Assembly (NCBI GenBank): GCA_964445815.1
Contig: CAYULW010000011.1
Location: 24,212-88,211 of the forward strand
Source of the DNA: CAYULW01 sp964445815
GTDB taxonomy: Bacteria > Bacteroidota > Bacteroidia > Flavobacteriales_E > Vicingaceae
DNA length: 64,000 nt
Reading direction: 5' to 3'
The notes under the pieces were generated by a model that saw only the letters and a program-made list of their open reading frames with translations, had not been told where the DNA came from and did no database searches. Positions 37,581-46,242 of the stretch are shown piece after piece. The translations under genes and the position numbers were made by a program. The stretch's first letter is position 1, and each line of letters starts with the position of its first letter.

Positions 37581-40500
37581 ATGAGTAAAAAAGTTGGTAG
37601 GAACGACCCTTGTCCGTGCAATAGCGGAAAGAAGTTTAAGAAGTGTTGTATAAATAAAGGCGTCACTCATGCTAAACCTGAGGAGACATCTAAGTCGCAC
37701 CCTTTAACTGACTTCAACCAAGAGTTTCTCTTGGATTGGTTCGGAACTGCATCTATTCTTCCAGAGAACCATGGGAAGAACATTCGACTGGAGTTGTTAA
37801 TTCGAGAAGCTATAATTTATGGGCAAAAGGACTCTGGTAGCACAGACAAAGAAAAACTCCAAAAAGTGCTCGATGAACATTACAACCATCATCATCTTGA
37901 GGACCCTCCTGTCAATTTATTCACCGAGCTAATAACATACTATGGTGGAGATTATCTTGTTCTGCCGGGAATATCTGATTCTGGAGTATTCATTCTTAGC
38001 TCAATGCTGGATGTGATATTCCATATAGATAATACTCTTCCAGACAAGTTTAAAGGGCTTGTATATGAATCTTCCTCTCTCATGCTTGGGCTATCTGATT
38101 ATTGTGTTAAAACAAGTGGATTGACCCGATACGAATCAGGGGTTTTAGAGGACAATAAAATAATACTTGGAGAAAAGAATTTACGAGAATCTCTAATCAT
38201 CACCGATGAGAAAATCGCTGAGCTTTCAACATTATACAATGCGCATCCAGAGACCTTACAACTGTTCGCATTAACAGAAGATGATAACCTATCCAGCGAT
38301 GATCCAGACAAAAACCCTATGATACCGAGACCGATTCAAAAGGTTTATGAAGGTTATAGGATATTGTCTCCAGCTAACATTCATGTGGCATTACTTCATA
38401 CAATTATTGAATCCGCAATCACATTTGAGTGCTTACCTGAGTTGATTGAGTTGTATATCAGAGTTGTTTGGAATAACTCTCTTTCACATCTATCATCCTC
38501 TAATTACAAGAGAATCTCTGACGAATTCGATCTGGAAAGATCAGATTCATTTAGACATGAAGTTTTCAGATTTGACTCGGATAAGATCGCATATGTTGTT
38601 TTATCATTTGATGATGGAAGTAACTATGATAAAAGACACCCATATTTTTCAATGCACACAGTGAAAAATGAAGACGAATACGATAGTGTTACCGAGTCTA
38701 CATTACAAAAGATTATAGATCAGTACCCAGATGATCGGATTCTACTGATCAGATTAAGTGCAGGATTGGGAAGACAATACCTTCGGGGGTATAAAAAAAT
38801 TGAAGGAGCAAATACCCTGAACTTTTCGGCCAATGAATTCGATCTCCTCATGAAAGAAAGAGATTACGACTCTCTTTCTCTATGGAACTTTTCTGAGGCT
38901 AAATCTCGCTTTACAAGGAAAATTGATCTACCACCTATGCAAAGTGACCTTGATTTTTATTCACTCTACAAGGATAAAGACAATAGCTTCTACTTAAATG
39001 ACGAAGCTTTGCCAACAATGCTATGGATTGAACCGGGTTACGCTTCGTCTTTCATTCAAGAAGTTGTTACGGCTGAGGACATACACTCTATTCAGAAATT
39101 GAATGACCAGGGAGAACTAGTAGTAATACCTTGCCTGAAAGTAAAAGGATCGAGCAACATCTATTACCCAATGGCTTACATTGGCAAAAAATTAAGCCAC
39201 GCAGTTGAAGGATATAAACACCCTATTTGGGTTGAATTTGAGGGAGACATATATTCAATTGACTCTCAGTATAGAGGAGTTTACATTGAAATTTTAGATG
39301 CAATCTCCTACTGGTTATGGCAGATTACTGGTGTTGCACATGGCCCAATAGATCAGATTATTTCGTCTCCTTTTACAATTAAGTTCGACTTTATAGATCG
39401 CTCAAAGTTTGAAAATATTGAAGCTAAGTTTGATAGAGAACCAGGATTGATAGATCTTTTTGAGATTGAGATTGGCACGAATGAACTGCAATTCAAAATA
39501 CCACACCAAATCACTCCTTATCTCTATGGAAGAGATAATGAAGGTGAACAAATCTTGGTTAGAGCACTATTGCTAGGGTTCAGAAAATATGATGAAAAAA
39601 ACAGAAATACAGGTACTTTAACTGAAGCAGTTATTGACTCGGTGATTGCTGAACAAGTACCAATTGGATTGAAGAAAAAAGTATTCGTTTTAAATACGGA
39701 GGATGAAATCAAATTGGACCCAAGGGGACTTAACGGCCATCGATATGTCCAAGAATACAATATTGGAGCAATACTCGATGAAATAGTTCCAAGATCTTTA
39801 GCAGCTGGTTTTATTAAAGCTGAGACTAAAGAAATAGAAGATGGTTATGGATTTATCAGAAATTTGGTAACACGAATTTTCTTGCCATGGCTTGATTCAA
39901 AAATTGCGGATTACGATTGTGAAGATTTGCTGCGAAGACTTTTCAGACTTAACGAAGCTCTAATTAACAAGCGAACAGACCTTATTCTAAAAACACCAAC
40001 AAGAATTGCCTGCTTCGTCTCTGAAGAACAACACATAGATGAGTTAAACGAAATGTTAAAGAACGTTGACCAATCATCTTTAAGCACTCGATGCTTAATT
40101 GAGCATATTGCTGCATGTCCATCAGATGGTAAAAAAATTGCGAGTAAATCCGATTTTGATGAACTGCTTGCATTGATGGAGCAGATTATTTCATGGGGAA
40201 TGCATGGAGATCTAATCAATTTCGGTCTTTCTGAGGACAAAATTGATGTACTTGATTCACAAAGGATTGGCACAGATCATACGTTGGGGAAAGAAGTCTT
40301 TAACCCATTTAGTTTAGCGAGAACAAAGGAGAACGTAACTGACGCTATAACGGAATTCGAGGATAATTTTTCAGAGAAAGATTACAGCGAAGATACTGGA
40401 ATTACTGAGAAAACGGAGAATGCCTTCTATGAAGAATTTGGTGTAACGCTAACGAGGATTCTTGAATTTTCTCATTTTCTTATTTGGTGCGCATTTGAAC

Positions 40501-41165
40501 GAGACCCTGGTTGCGCCGAGATCTATCAAATGGAACTAAAGGAGGAAGCGCAAAAAGTACTTGAGAATTTATCTGATGATGAGTTTGATGCTCTAATGAG
40601 TTATTATAGCTTAGACCAGCGAGAAAGCTTAATGGAGTTGCCTGTAGGTTTCTTTCCTTATGACGTATTCCCTTGGAGATACAACCGAGGTTTAGCACTA
40701 ATTAGAAAACCAATTGTACGGAGATATGACGAAGAGAAAAATGACTACCACTGCTTTTATGGACCTCGACAAGCTAAAATTGCCGCAACTCAAACCCTTT
40801 ATTTATTCTACACTGGAAAGCTTCGCTGCACAGATGGCGGAAGTTTATCGAAACTAATAGGTGATCAACTACACAAAAAAGGGGCAGCTTTCACTCAGAC
40901 TGTTTATGATTATATCGATAGTCTTCCAGGGGACAAAATTGTTGATCGAGAAGTGCCTATCAATCAAAACAAATTCCTGAAAGCAGATAAGGATTTAGGA
41001 GACATTGATGTTCTTGTCATTGACCATGGCCTTAAAGCGATTTTTCTTTTAGAATGCAAAAAGACTGAGGTCGCAAGAAACGTAAAACAAATGGTTGAAG
41101 AAGTGAACAATCTATTTGGTAGTGATTCTGAAAAAGGTTGGATTGAAAAGCACGAGGGTCGATAG
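37581..41165 (+). CDS. Giant SEC-C protein with C-terminal PD-(D/E)xK-like region, cut by an in-frame TAG
   Basis: A 1194-residue protein. It opens with a SEC-C zinc motif (Cys11-x-Cys13 and Cys22-Cys23 in 'NDPCPCNSGKKFKKCC'), continues as a long helical region with no recognised domain (about 40-1080), and ends in a nuclease-like strand-helix unit: Asp1141-x-Asp1143 in 'GDIDVLVI' and Glu1158-x-Lys1160 in 'LLECKK', the PD-(D/E)xK pattern. The TAG at 41163 stops the chain soon after that motif, although the same frame continues for 63 sense codons. The gene sits alone between inverted 13-mers. Proteins pairing SEC-C with nuclease-like domains occur in defence loci, so a phage-defence role is a reasonable but unproven idea. 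Confidence 0.7.
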   Translation: MSKKVGRNDPCPCNSGKKFKKCCINKGVTHAKPEETSKSHPLTDFNQEFLLDWFGTASILPENHGKNIRLELLIREAIIYGQKDSGSTDKEKLQKVLDEHYNHHHLEDPPVNLFTELITYYGGDYLVLPGISDSGVFILSSMLDVIFHIDNTLPDKFKGLVYESSSLMLGLSDYCVKTSGLTRYESGVLEDNKIILGEKNLRESLIITDEKIAELSTLYNAHPETLQLFALTEDDNLSSDDPDKNPMIPRPIQKVYEGYRILSPANIHVALLHTIIESAITFECLPELIELYIRVVWNNSLSHLSSSNYKRISDEFDLERSDSFRHEVFRFDSDKIAYVVLSFDDGSNYDKRHPYFSMHTVKNEDEYDSVTESTLQKIIDQYPDDRILLIRLSAGLGRQYLRGYKKIEGANTLNFSANEFDLLMKERDYDSLSLWNFSEAKSRFTRKIDLPPMQSDLDFYSLYKDKDNSFYLNDEALPTMLWIEPGYASSFIQEVVTAEDIHSIQKLNDQGELVVIPCLKVKGSSNIYYPMAYIGKKLSHAVEGYKHPIWVEFEGDIYSIDSQYRGVYIEILDAISYWLWQITGVAHGPIDQIISSPFTIKFDFIDRSKFENIEAKFDREPGLIDLFEIEIGTNELQFKIPHQITPYLYGRDNEGEQILVRALLLGFRKYDEKNRNTGTLTEAVIDSVIAEQVPIGLKKKVFVLNTEDEIKLDPRGLNGHRYVQEYNIGAILDEIVPRSLAAGFIKAETKEIEDGYGFIRNLVTRIFLPWLDSKIADYDCEDLLRRLFRLNEALINKRTDLILKTPTRIACFVSEEQHIDELNEMLKNVDQSSLSTRCLIEHIAACPSDGKKIASKSDFDELLALMEQIISWGMHGDLINFGLSEDKIDVLDSQRIGTDHTLGKEVFNPFSLARTKENVTDAITEFEDNFSEKDYSEDTGITEKTENAFYEEFGVTLTRILEFSHFLIWCAFERDPGCAEIYQMELKEEAQKVLENLSDDEFDALMSYYSLDQRESLMELPVGFFPYDVFPWRYNRGLALIRKPIVRRYDEEKNDYHCFYGPRQAKIAATQTLYLFYTGKLRCTDGGSLSKLIGDQLHKKGAAFTQTVYDYIDSLPGDKIVDREVPINQNKFLKADKDLGDIDVLVIDHGLKAIFLLECKKTEVARNVKQMVEEVNNLFGSDSEKGWIEKHEGR

Positions 41166-41357
41166 GATTGGATCACGGACAACATAGAATTATTAGGCAA
41201 GAAGTATGAGGTTGATTTATCAGATTACACGGTTGTTCCAGTAATCTTGACTTCAGAAGAACTACCAACAAAATATTTAAAACTGAATGAATTGCCTTTT
41301 GAAATGGTAAGTTTTTATGAATTAAAAGAGCTCGGATTAAAAGCAATTCTCCCTGAT
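41166..41357 (+). pseudogene. In-frame continuation of the SEC-C protein after the TAG
   Basis: Directly after the TAG the same frame encodes 63 more residues ('DWITDNIELLGKKYEVDL' and onward, including 'VVPVILTSEELPTKYL') before a TGA at 41355-41357. The segment is protein-like and completes a plausible restriction-endonuclease-like fold, so it is best read as the lost C-terminus. Either the gene is disabled by a nonsense mutation, the shortened protein still works, or the TAG is read through. Confidence 0.65.
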
Positions 41358-41404
41358 TAAGATTACATCTGCCCAACAATGAAAAACGAAATAAATAAAA
41401 TAAA

Positions 41405-41417
41405 ACGGCATACAACA
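41405..41417 (-). repeat. Right arm of the inverted 13-mers
   Basis: AACGGCATACAAC on the plus strand is the reverse complement, with one mismatch, of the left arm at 37495-37507. Its first five bases (AACGG) also pair with CCGTT at 41462-41466 as the outer stem of the hairpin described next. Confidence 0.5.
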
Positions 41418-41422
41418 ACACC

Positions 41423-41456
41423 TATACGCAATGCCCTTCGGGACACTGCGCATAGC
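41423..41456. repeat. Long mismatched hairpin downstream of the SEC-C gene
   Basis: Bases 41423-41437 and 41442-41456 form a 15-position stem with 12 pairs and 3 mismatches around a TTCG loop. AACGG (41405-41409) and CCGTT (41462-41466) add an outer stem, with unequal single-stranded stretches between. No T-run follows, so it is not a simple terminator. The architecture recalls integron attC sites, but I cannot identify canonical core sites. Confidence 0.5.
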
Positions 41457-41565
41457 CAAACCGTTGACTACACAACTAATGGAGAACCTAAAACAGCATT
41501 ATTACGCATGAAATGCATGACCAGTGTAAACCACGATTTTATTTAAATTGAAACAAACAAATCAA

Positions 41566-41997
41566 ATGACTAACGAAGACTGCGCAAAACTACTACTGGA
41601 AAGCTCTTTTAAAGAGGCCAACCTTTTTTGGGTGAGAAACTCGGCCATAGCTGTAATTCAAACTCTATTATTCGGTTTTTATGTCACTTTAATTTCTGAA
41701 GAAAGCCCCGGTATTTCGGACATGATGAATACCCTGATTTGCACTTTAGGCATTGTATTGTCATTCGTGCACATTATAATACTCATTTTGTCACAACATT
41801 ATAACATGACTTGGTTTGGTACTTATAAGCAATTTGTAGAAGAAAAATTAGCAGAAAGCTCAGAGAGTAACTACAAATACCTTTACCATGCCGTCGATAA
41901 TCTTTCACTGAAACGCTTTTCTATTTTGAATACCACTACAATCTTTATGCTTATTCCTGTTGCATTGGCTTTATTTTGGATGTTTAGGTTATTGTAA
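41566..41997 (+). CDS. Small polytopic membrane protein of unknown function
   Basis: About 143 residues from the ATG at 41566 (a TTG at 41548 is an alternative). After a polar N-terminus it has two adjacent membrane helices (about 25-45 and 55-80) and a third at the C-terminus (about 120-142), with a charged segment between ('FGTYKQFVEEKLAESSESNYKY', shortened here). I do not recognise the family with certainty; RipA-like octameric membrane proteins have a similar layout. It lies just outside the hairpin that borders the SEC-C unit and may or may not belong to that unit. Confidence 0.6.
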   Translation: MTNEDCAKLLLESSFKEANLFWVRNSAIAVIQTLLFGFYVTLISEESPGISDMMNTLICTLGIVLSFVHIIILILSQHYNMTWFGTYKQFVEEKLAESSESNYKYLYHAVDNLSLKRFSILNTTTIFMLIPVALALFWMFRLL

Positions 41998-42044
41998 ATA
42001 AATCGTAAGTTCGGAGAGTCATTCCAAGTCTAAAATAGATAAAC

Positions 42045-42629
42045 ATGCAAACCAAAGAACAATTTAAAGACCGCATTCAACTGCCCCTCCATTTTGATGT
42101 AGACAAATTACGTCAGGAAGCAATGGCGCACAAACCGGATAAATACGAATACTATAGTGTAATGCCATTGCGTGCGCCGGCACATCTGGTTGATCCTTCT
42201 TTACCGGAACCGCCTCCCGCAGATGATTATGCCGATGGCTCATGGACCAATTGGATGGATACCGAAATCATGGATAAAACGCCCTATATCAAAAGCATTG
42301 TCGATCAATTTGAAGCATATACAACGGTAAACTTAGTGCGGCTCTTGTATCTGGCACCCGGGTCTGTGGTCAAAGACCATAAAGACCCCACTTTGGCTTT
42401 GGAAGAGGAAAAGTCCATGATCCGCTTGACCATTCCCATTGATAACAATGAGGGGGTGGCCTTTTTCCTTAACGGTACAGAGGTACCCATGAAAGAAGGC
42501 GAATGCTGGTACATGCGTTTATCGGAAACACATCGGGTACTGAACAAAGGGGAAAGTGACCGCATCAATTTGACCATAGATGTGATTCCCAACGATAAGA
42601 TCGTGCAACTGATTCGTGAGGCGAATTGA
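42045..42629 (+). CDS. Aspartyl/asparaginyl beta-hydroxylase-like 2-oxoglutarate oxygenase
   Basis: A 194-residue protein of the Asp/Asn hydroxylase cupin group. The Fe(II) ligands appear as His112-x-Asp114 ('VKDHKDP') and His163 ('SETHRV'), and Arg173 in 'SDRINLTID' is positioned to bind 2-oxoglutarate. It converges with the SGNH gene, with 8 nt between the ends. Bacterial members hydroxylate amino acids or peptides; the substrate is not predictable and no biosynthetic genes adjoin it. Confidence 0.83.
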   Translation: MQTKEQFKDRIQLPLHFDVDKLRQEAMAHKPDKYEYYSVMPLRAPAHLVDPSLPEPPPADDYADGSWTNWMDTEIMDKTPYIKSIVDQFEAYTTVNLVRLLYLAPGSVVKDHKDPTLALEEEKSMIRLTIPIDNNEGVAFFLNGTEVPMKEGECWYMRLSETHRVLNKGESDRINLTIDVIPNDKIVQLIREAN

Positions 42630-42637
42630 CCTTTGCT

Positions 42638-43687
42638 CTAAGGTTTAGGGCTATCTTTAAAAAACTGATCTACGGCTTTAAAAGCCATTAAATGGGCTTT
42701 CTCATTGGGGTGAGCATCGAAGTAATTGACGGTGAGATCATCTCCCAGATGTGGGGCAAAAGTGTTTAACAAATCCAAATGCGATACGCCCTGCTTTTTC
42801 CAAAAATTACCAAGTTGGGCATGCACTTGTTTGAACTCATAATCTTCGATTGTTTGTTGAAGAAAAGGAAAGGTAGCTGCTGTAAAGAAGCCTCCATGTT
42901 CATGTATTCTCGTCTTCATTTCTTTTAAAAGCGCAGCTTGTTTCTCCCAGGTATCTTTATCCAAATAGGCGTTCAACACATACTTGGAGTAATTCATAAA
43001 ATCAGGATCGTTTAATGCAAACCAACGGAAGGAAAGCATATTGATAAAAAAGCTTTCCCGCTGTAAATAGTTGAGCTTTTTGTTAAAGGCATGTATCCGT
43101 TTGTTGGATTCATGCGCTTCATAAAGAAAATAGTCAATGTCGTTTAAGCAATAGGCCAACAGCACCAGATCAAACTCGTAACCCAAACCCTCAAGCGTAT
43201 TGATGTATTCCAGTTGAGAGTGTGTATTGGCACCATTTACCGCTATCACATGAACTTCCAAATTGGGGTAGGTATTGCGCAAAATATTGGCATAACGGTC
43301 GTTTACACTTTTAACGCCATGGCCCGCAGTAAAAGAATCGCCAAAAATGGTAATCCGTCGTTTTCCCTGTTCAATCTTCGGTTCATAATCAATATTGTCT
43401 CTCAAATTGACATTGTTGAAACGGTAATGGTTTTTCATCCAACGTTGTGAGACCTTGTTTATGCCAAAAGAATCCGTAGTGTCGACAAAAAAACGATAAT
43501 AGGTTTCCCCTGCAATAAATACCAGCATTAGCATAAATAAGCCAAGAACACCATTCCAAACAATCAATAAGGCTTTTCTCTTAATGTCTATTCTTTTTCT
43601 ATAGATAAACAAGAAAAGAAGCACCAGAAAAAGAAACATACCAAGCAAAAGAGACCCGACATAAAATCCATCAAACATTATCTCCAA
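42638..43687 (-). CDS. Membrane-anchored SGNH/GDSL-type hydrolase (third copy)
   Basis: A 349-residue protein with two N-terminal membrane helices (about 8-28 and 40-62), then an extracytoplasmic SGNH domain: block I 'ITIFGDSFTAGHGV' and block V 'YFDAHPNEKAH'. It resembles the two SGNH proteins at 7686 and 9456 in layout but is monocistronic and far from them. Its role, perhaps acylation or deacylation of a surface polymer, is inferred from topology only. The 191-bp gap upstream (43688-43878) holds only the promoter of the next gene. Confidence 0.8.
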   Translation of the reverse strand: MEIMFDGFYVGSLLLGMFLFLVLLFLFIYRKRIDIKRKALLIVWNGVLGLFMLMLVFIAGETYYRFFVDTTDSFGINKVSQRWMKNHYRFNNVNLRDNIDYEPKIEQGKRRITIFGDSFTAGHGVKSVNDRYANILRNTYPNLEVHVIAVNGANTHSQLEYINTLEGLGYEFDLVLLAYCLNDIDYFLYEAHESNKRIHAFNKKLNYLQRESFFINMLSFRWFALNDPDFMNYSKYVLNAYLDKDTWEKQAALLKEMKTRIHEHGGFFTAATFPFLQQTIEDYEFKQVHAQLGNFWKKQGVSHLDLLNTFAPHLGDDLTVNYFDAHPNEKAHLMAFKAVDQFFKDSPKP

Positions 43688-43855
43688 TTAGATGTACTTC
43701 AATATTAGTCAATTTGATTTTTAGTTGGAGTTGTTATTGATTTGCTCCGCTTTGTTGATTAGCAATGTCTTTTTATTGCCTTAATATTTATTTATAAATA
43801 ACTTAAGCTCTGCTTAAAAGTTACTCTTGTTACAAAGCCAGACTGCACATATCTT

Positions 43856-43863
43856 TAGCTTTG
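43856..43863 (+). promoter_or_regulatory. -7 element for the SQR-like gene
   Basis: TAGCTTTG matches TAnnTTTG and ends 15 nt before the chosen ATG at 43879. A TTG at 43861 lies inside the element, arguing against that codon as the start. Confidence 0.5.
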
Positions 43864-43878
43864 CTAAAAACACAAACA

Positions 43879-45081
43879 ATGACAACAACCGTTGTAGTCG
43901 GTGGCAGTTTCGCAGGAATGACTGCCGCCATTGAATTAAAGCGCAAGGGGAAGGGTAAACACAAAGTTATACTCATTGACAAGTCTCCTCTATTTCTTTT
44001 TATTCCTTCTTTAATATGGGTGCCCTTTAAAAGAAGAGAACTTAAGGACATTTCGTTTAGGAAAGAAGACATTCTAAAGAAAAGAGGAGTTGATTTTATT
44101 CATGCCGAAGCATTAAGTGTAAACACCGGTAATCAAATTGTTTCAACAAGCGAGGGTGATTTCAAGTACGATCACTTGGTTGTTGCTACCGGCCCCAAGG
44201 TGATGTACGATGTTGCTCCGGGAGTCGCTGAGTATTCGCATTATGTTGGCACTCCGAATGGGGCCATGAAGCTAAGAACAGCTTTAGAGGAGTTTAAGAA
44301 AAACCCGGGACCTATAGTAATCGGAGCGACTCAAAACGCAGGCTGTATGGGAGCTGCCTACGAGTTTCTATTTAATGTAGAAAAATGGCTTCGTGAACAG
44401 AAGATTAGAAAGAAGGTAGATCTGTATTGGATTACTCCTGAAGATTATTTAGGCCATTTCGGTATTGATGGCATGCCCATGGGAGAGTCAATGCTGAAAG
44501 GGTTTATGAAAATGTTTAAGATTCATTATAGAACAAAAGTTGCGGTTAAAGAAGTCACTGCTCAGGAAGTTATTCTTAGTAGTGGTGAAGTAATAAAAAG
44601 CAGCTTAACTCAATTAATGCCCCCATTTGTAGGTGTGGATTTTGTGCAAAATTCACCCACACTTAAAGCCAATCAAAATGGATATATTCCTGTAGAAGAT
44701 TCATACAAACACAAAGAGATAGACAATGTTTGGGCGGCAGGAATTGCGGTTCAGGTAGATTTGCCTTTTGAGTGTAAAAATATTCCCTACTCAAGTCCTA
44801 AAACCGGATACCCCTCTGATGAAACCGGAAAAATTGTTGCGGAAAATATCATAAGAACGGTAAATGGTAAAAAGAAGTTAATCATGAAGCCTTGGGGAAA
44901 AATTCCGGGACTTTGTGTAATGGATGCCGGGAAAAAAGAGGTCATCATCTTTTCTAATCACCTATTCAGGCCAAGAACCATTGCCATTATGCTCCCAAAT
45001 GTGATTTATGACTTTACCAAGGTGTTTATCGAAAAGTATTTTTTATGGAAGTCTAAAAAAGGATATGCCTGGATGCCTTAA
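43879..45081 (+). CDS. Sulfide:quinone-reductase-like FAD oxidoreductase
   Basis: About 400 residues from the ATG at 43879, with the FAD-binding 'VVVGGSFAGMTAA' (about 5-17), the second dinucleotide region and 'VWAAGIAVQVDLPFECK' near the C-terminus. It resembles the NDH-2/SQR flavoprotein superfamily, and the two Cys in 'NAGCMG' and 'FECKN' are placed like the redox cysteines of SQR. The C-terminal amphipathic 'FLWKSKKGYAWMP' may contact the membrane. It would oxidise sulfide or a related donor and reduce quinone. It abuts the convergent pabA/trpG gene with no gap. Confidence 0.78.
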   Translation: MTTTVVVGGSFAGMTAAIELKRKGKGKHKVILIDKSPLFLFIPSLIWVPFKRRELKDISFRKEDILKKRGVDFIHAEALSVNTGNQIVSTSEGDFKYDHLVVATGPKVMYDVAPGVAEYSHYVGTPNGAMKLRTALEEFKKNPGPIVIGATQNAGCMGAAYEFLFNVEKWLREQKIRKKVDLYWITPEDYLGHFGIDGMPMGESMLKGFMKMFKIHYRTKVAVKEVTAQEVILSSGEVIKSSLTQLMPPFVGVDFVQNSPTLKANQNGYIPVEDSYKHKEIDNVWAAGIAVQVDLPFECKNIPYSSPKTGYPSDETGKIVAENIIRTVNGKKKLIMKPWGKIPGLCVMDAGKKEVIIFSNHLFRPRTIAIMLPNVIYDFTKVFIEKYFLWKSKKGYAWMP

Positions 45082-45651
45082 TCAGGCAATTAACCAGTTG
45101 TTCAGCATTTCCTTACCAAATTCCGTTAAAATACTCTCGGGATGAAACTGTACCGCTTCTATAGGTAAATGTTGATGACGTATGCCCATAACATGACCTT
45201 GCTTGTCTATGGCGGTCACTGAAAAGTCAGAATTAATGTCACTTTCATCCATGACCCATGAATGATAACGCCCAACCTTAAAGTGAGAAGGCAAACCTTT
45301 AAAAACAGAGCTTTGATCCAAAACCTCAATAGGGGTTGCTTGCCCATGCACCACCTGTTCCAGGTTTTTTAAAGGCATGCCAAAATGCTCAGAAATGGCT
45401 TGTAAACCCAAACATATACCAAGTATTTTCTTTTTTTGGACATAACGTTCCAAAAAGACCATTAGGTCGCCGGCCTCTTTGGGTAAACCGGGTCCCGGAG
45501 AAATCACAACTTCATGAAACTGATTTATCCGATCAAAGTCAATTTCGTCGTTCCGCATCACTTCTACACCATTGTTCGCTAACTCGTCTAAATAGTGATA
45601 CAGGTTGTAGGTAAAAGAGTCGTAATTATCAATCAGAAGTATTTTAGACAT
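45082..45651 (-). CDS. pabA: Glutamine amidotransferase subunit, PabA/TrpG
   Basis: A 189-residue class I glutamine amidotransferase. The catalytic triad is visible: Cys80 in 'GICLGLQAI', His170 and Glu172 in 'AVQFHPES'. It supplies ammonia for 4-amino-4-deoxychorismate (folate) or anthranilate (tryptophan) synthesis. The gene stands alone, with no synthase subunit next to it; folB is about 235 bp upstream but across a tRNA gene. This favours, but does not prove, the folate role. A TAnnTTTG element lies 4 nt before the ATG, predicting a leaderless mRNA. Confidence 0.85.
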   Translation of the reverse strand: MSKILLIDNYDSFTYNLYHYLDELANNGVEVMRNDEIDFDRINQFHEVVISPGPGLPKEAGDLMVFLERYVQKKKILGICLGLQAISEHFGMPLKNLEQVVHGQATPIEVLDQSSVFKGLPSHFKVGRYHSWVMDESDINSDFSVTAIDKQGHVMGIRHQHLPIEAVQFHPESILTEFGKEMLNNWLIA

Positions 45652-45655
45652 GCGT

Positions 45656-45663
45656 CAAAACTA
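45656..45663 (-). promoter_or_regulatory. -7 element placed for a leaderless pabA mRNA
   Basis: The minus strand reads TAGTTTTG, a perfect TAnnTTTG, with exactly 4 nt between it and the ATG at 45651. Confidence 0.5.
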
Positions 45664-45733
45664 AGTGATTTGTTAGATAGTTTTTGTTTCGGAACATACA
45701 CATTCAAACAAGTTTGATGCTCGTTCTGAAATC

Positions 45734-45757
45734 AAAAAACCCATCTTGCGATGGGTT
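45734..45757 (-). terminator. Terminator downstream of tRNA-Cys
   Basis: On the minus strand, AACCCATC and GATGGGTT form an 8-bp stem with a GCAA tetraloop followed by a T-run. It lies 12 nt after the tRNA. Confidence 0.85.
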
Positions 45758-45769
45758 CTGAAAGCTTTG

Positions 45770-45840
45770 AGGTCTCGAGCGGATTCGAACCGCTGTAGAT
45801 GGTTTTGCAGACCACTGCCTAGCCACTCGGCCACGAGACC
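45770..45840 (-). tRNA. tRNA-Cys (GCA)
   Basis: The minus strand folds into a cloverleaf of 71 nt: acceptor GGTCTCG pairs with CGAGACC, the anticodon loop CTGCAAA carries GCA, and the T-arm contains GGTTCGAATCC. Discriminator base U73 fits tRNA-Cys. The 3' CCA is not encoded. Confidence 0.96.
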
Positions 45841-45885
45841 CTTTTAATTAAGGAAGGTCAAAATTAAACAAATCACTAGGAAACT

Positions 45886-46242
45886 CTAACGCCTTTCCTG
45901 AATTTCTATGCAAACGCTACCAATTTCACCTTGTATTGGCGGATTGATTTTACAAAGCTTTAGTTTCACTTCTTTTAGTTCCGAAAAGTCTGAGAAAAGT
46001 CGTTTAAGAATCCGTCCGCTCACATGCTCGATAAGTCGCGAAGGAATAGCCATTTCCTCTTTTAGCACAGCATATACCCTACTATAGTCTATGGTACCAC
46101 TTAGGATATCCTTGTCTTTTGCTTCATAAAAGTCTGTTGTAAGGCATAAGTCTATGCTAAACTCTCCACCAATGACTTCCTCTTCTTCATGAACACCATG
46201 GTAAGCGAAAAAACGACAATTTTCCAAATAAACCTTATGCAT
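45886..46242 (-). CDS. folB: Dihydroneopterin aldolase
   Basis: A 118-residue T-fold enzyme of folate synthesis that cleaves 7,8-dihydroneopterin to 6-hydroxymethyl-dihydropterin. Family residues are visible: Glu22 region in 'YHGVHEEEE', Tyr53 in 'TIDYSRVY', Glu72 in 'LIEHVS' and catalytic Lys98 in 'LKLCKINPP'. It overlaps the gltX 3' end by 8 nt and is presumably co-transcribed with it. Length and start are normal. Confidence 0.93.
   Translation of the reverse strand: MHKVYLENCRFFAYHGVHEEEEVIGGEFSIDLCLTTDFYEAKDKDILSGTIDYSRVYAVLKEEMAIPSRLIEHVSGRILKRLFSDFSELKEVKLKLCKINPPIQGEIGSVCIEIQERR

Noticed and set aside
37322..37588. 88-residue frame between the ALDH terminator and the SEC-C gene
   Set aside because: It starts inside the terminator stem, runs through the palindrome and overlaps the SEC-C start; its composition looks like translated AT-rich spacer.
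41405..41466. Reading the right-hand hairpin as a proven integron attC site
   Set aside because: The fold is suggestive, but canonical RYYYAAC/GTTRRRY cores are not found in register and no integrase is in the window; kept only as a cautious finding.
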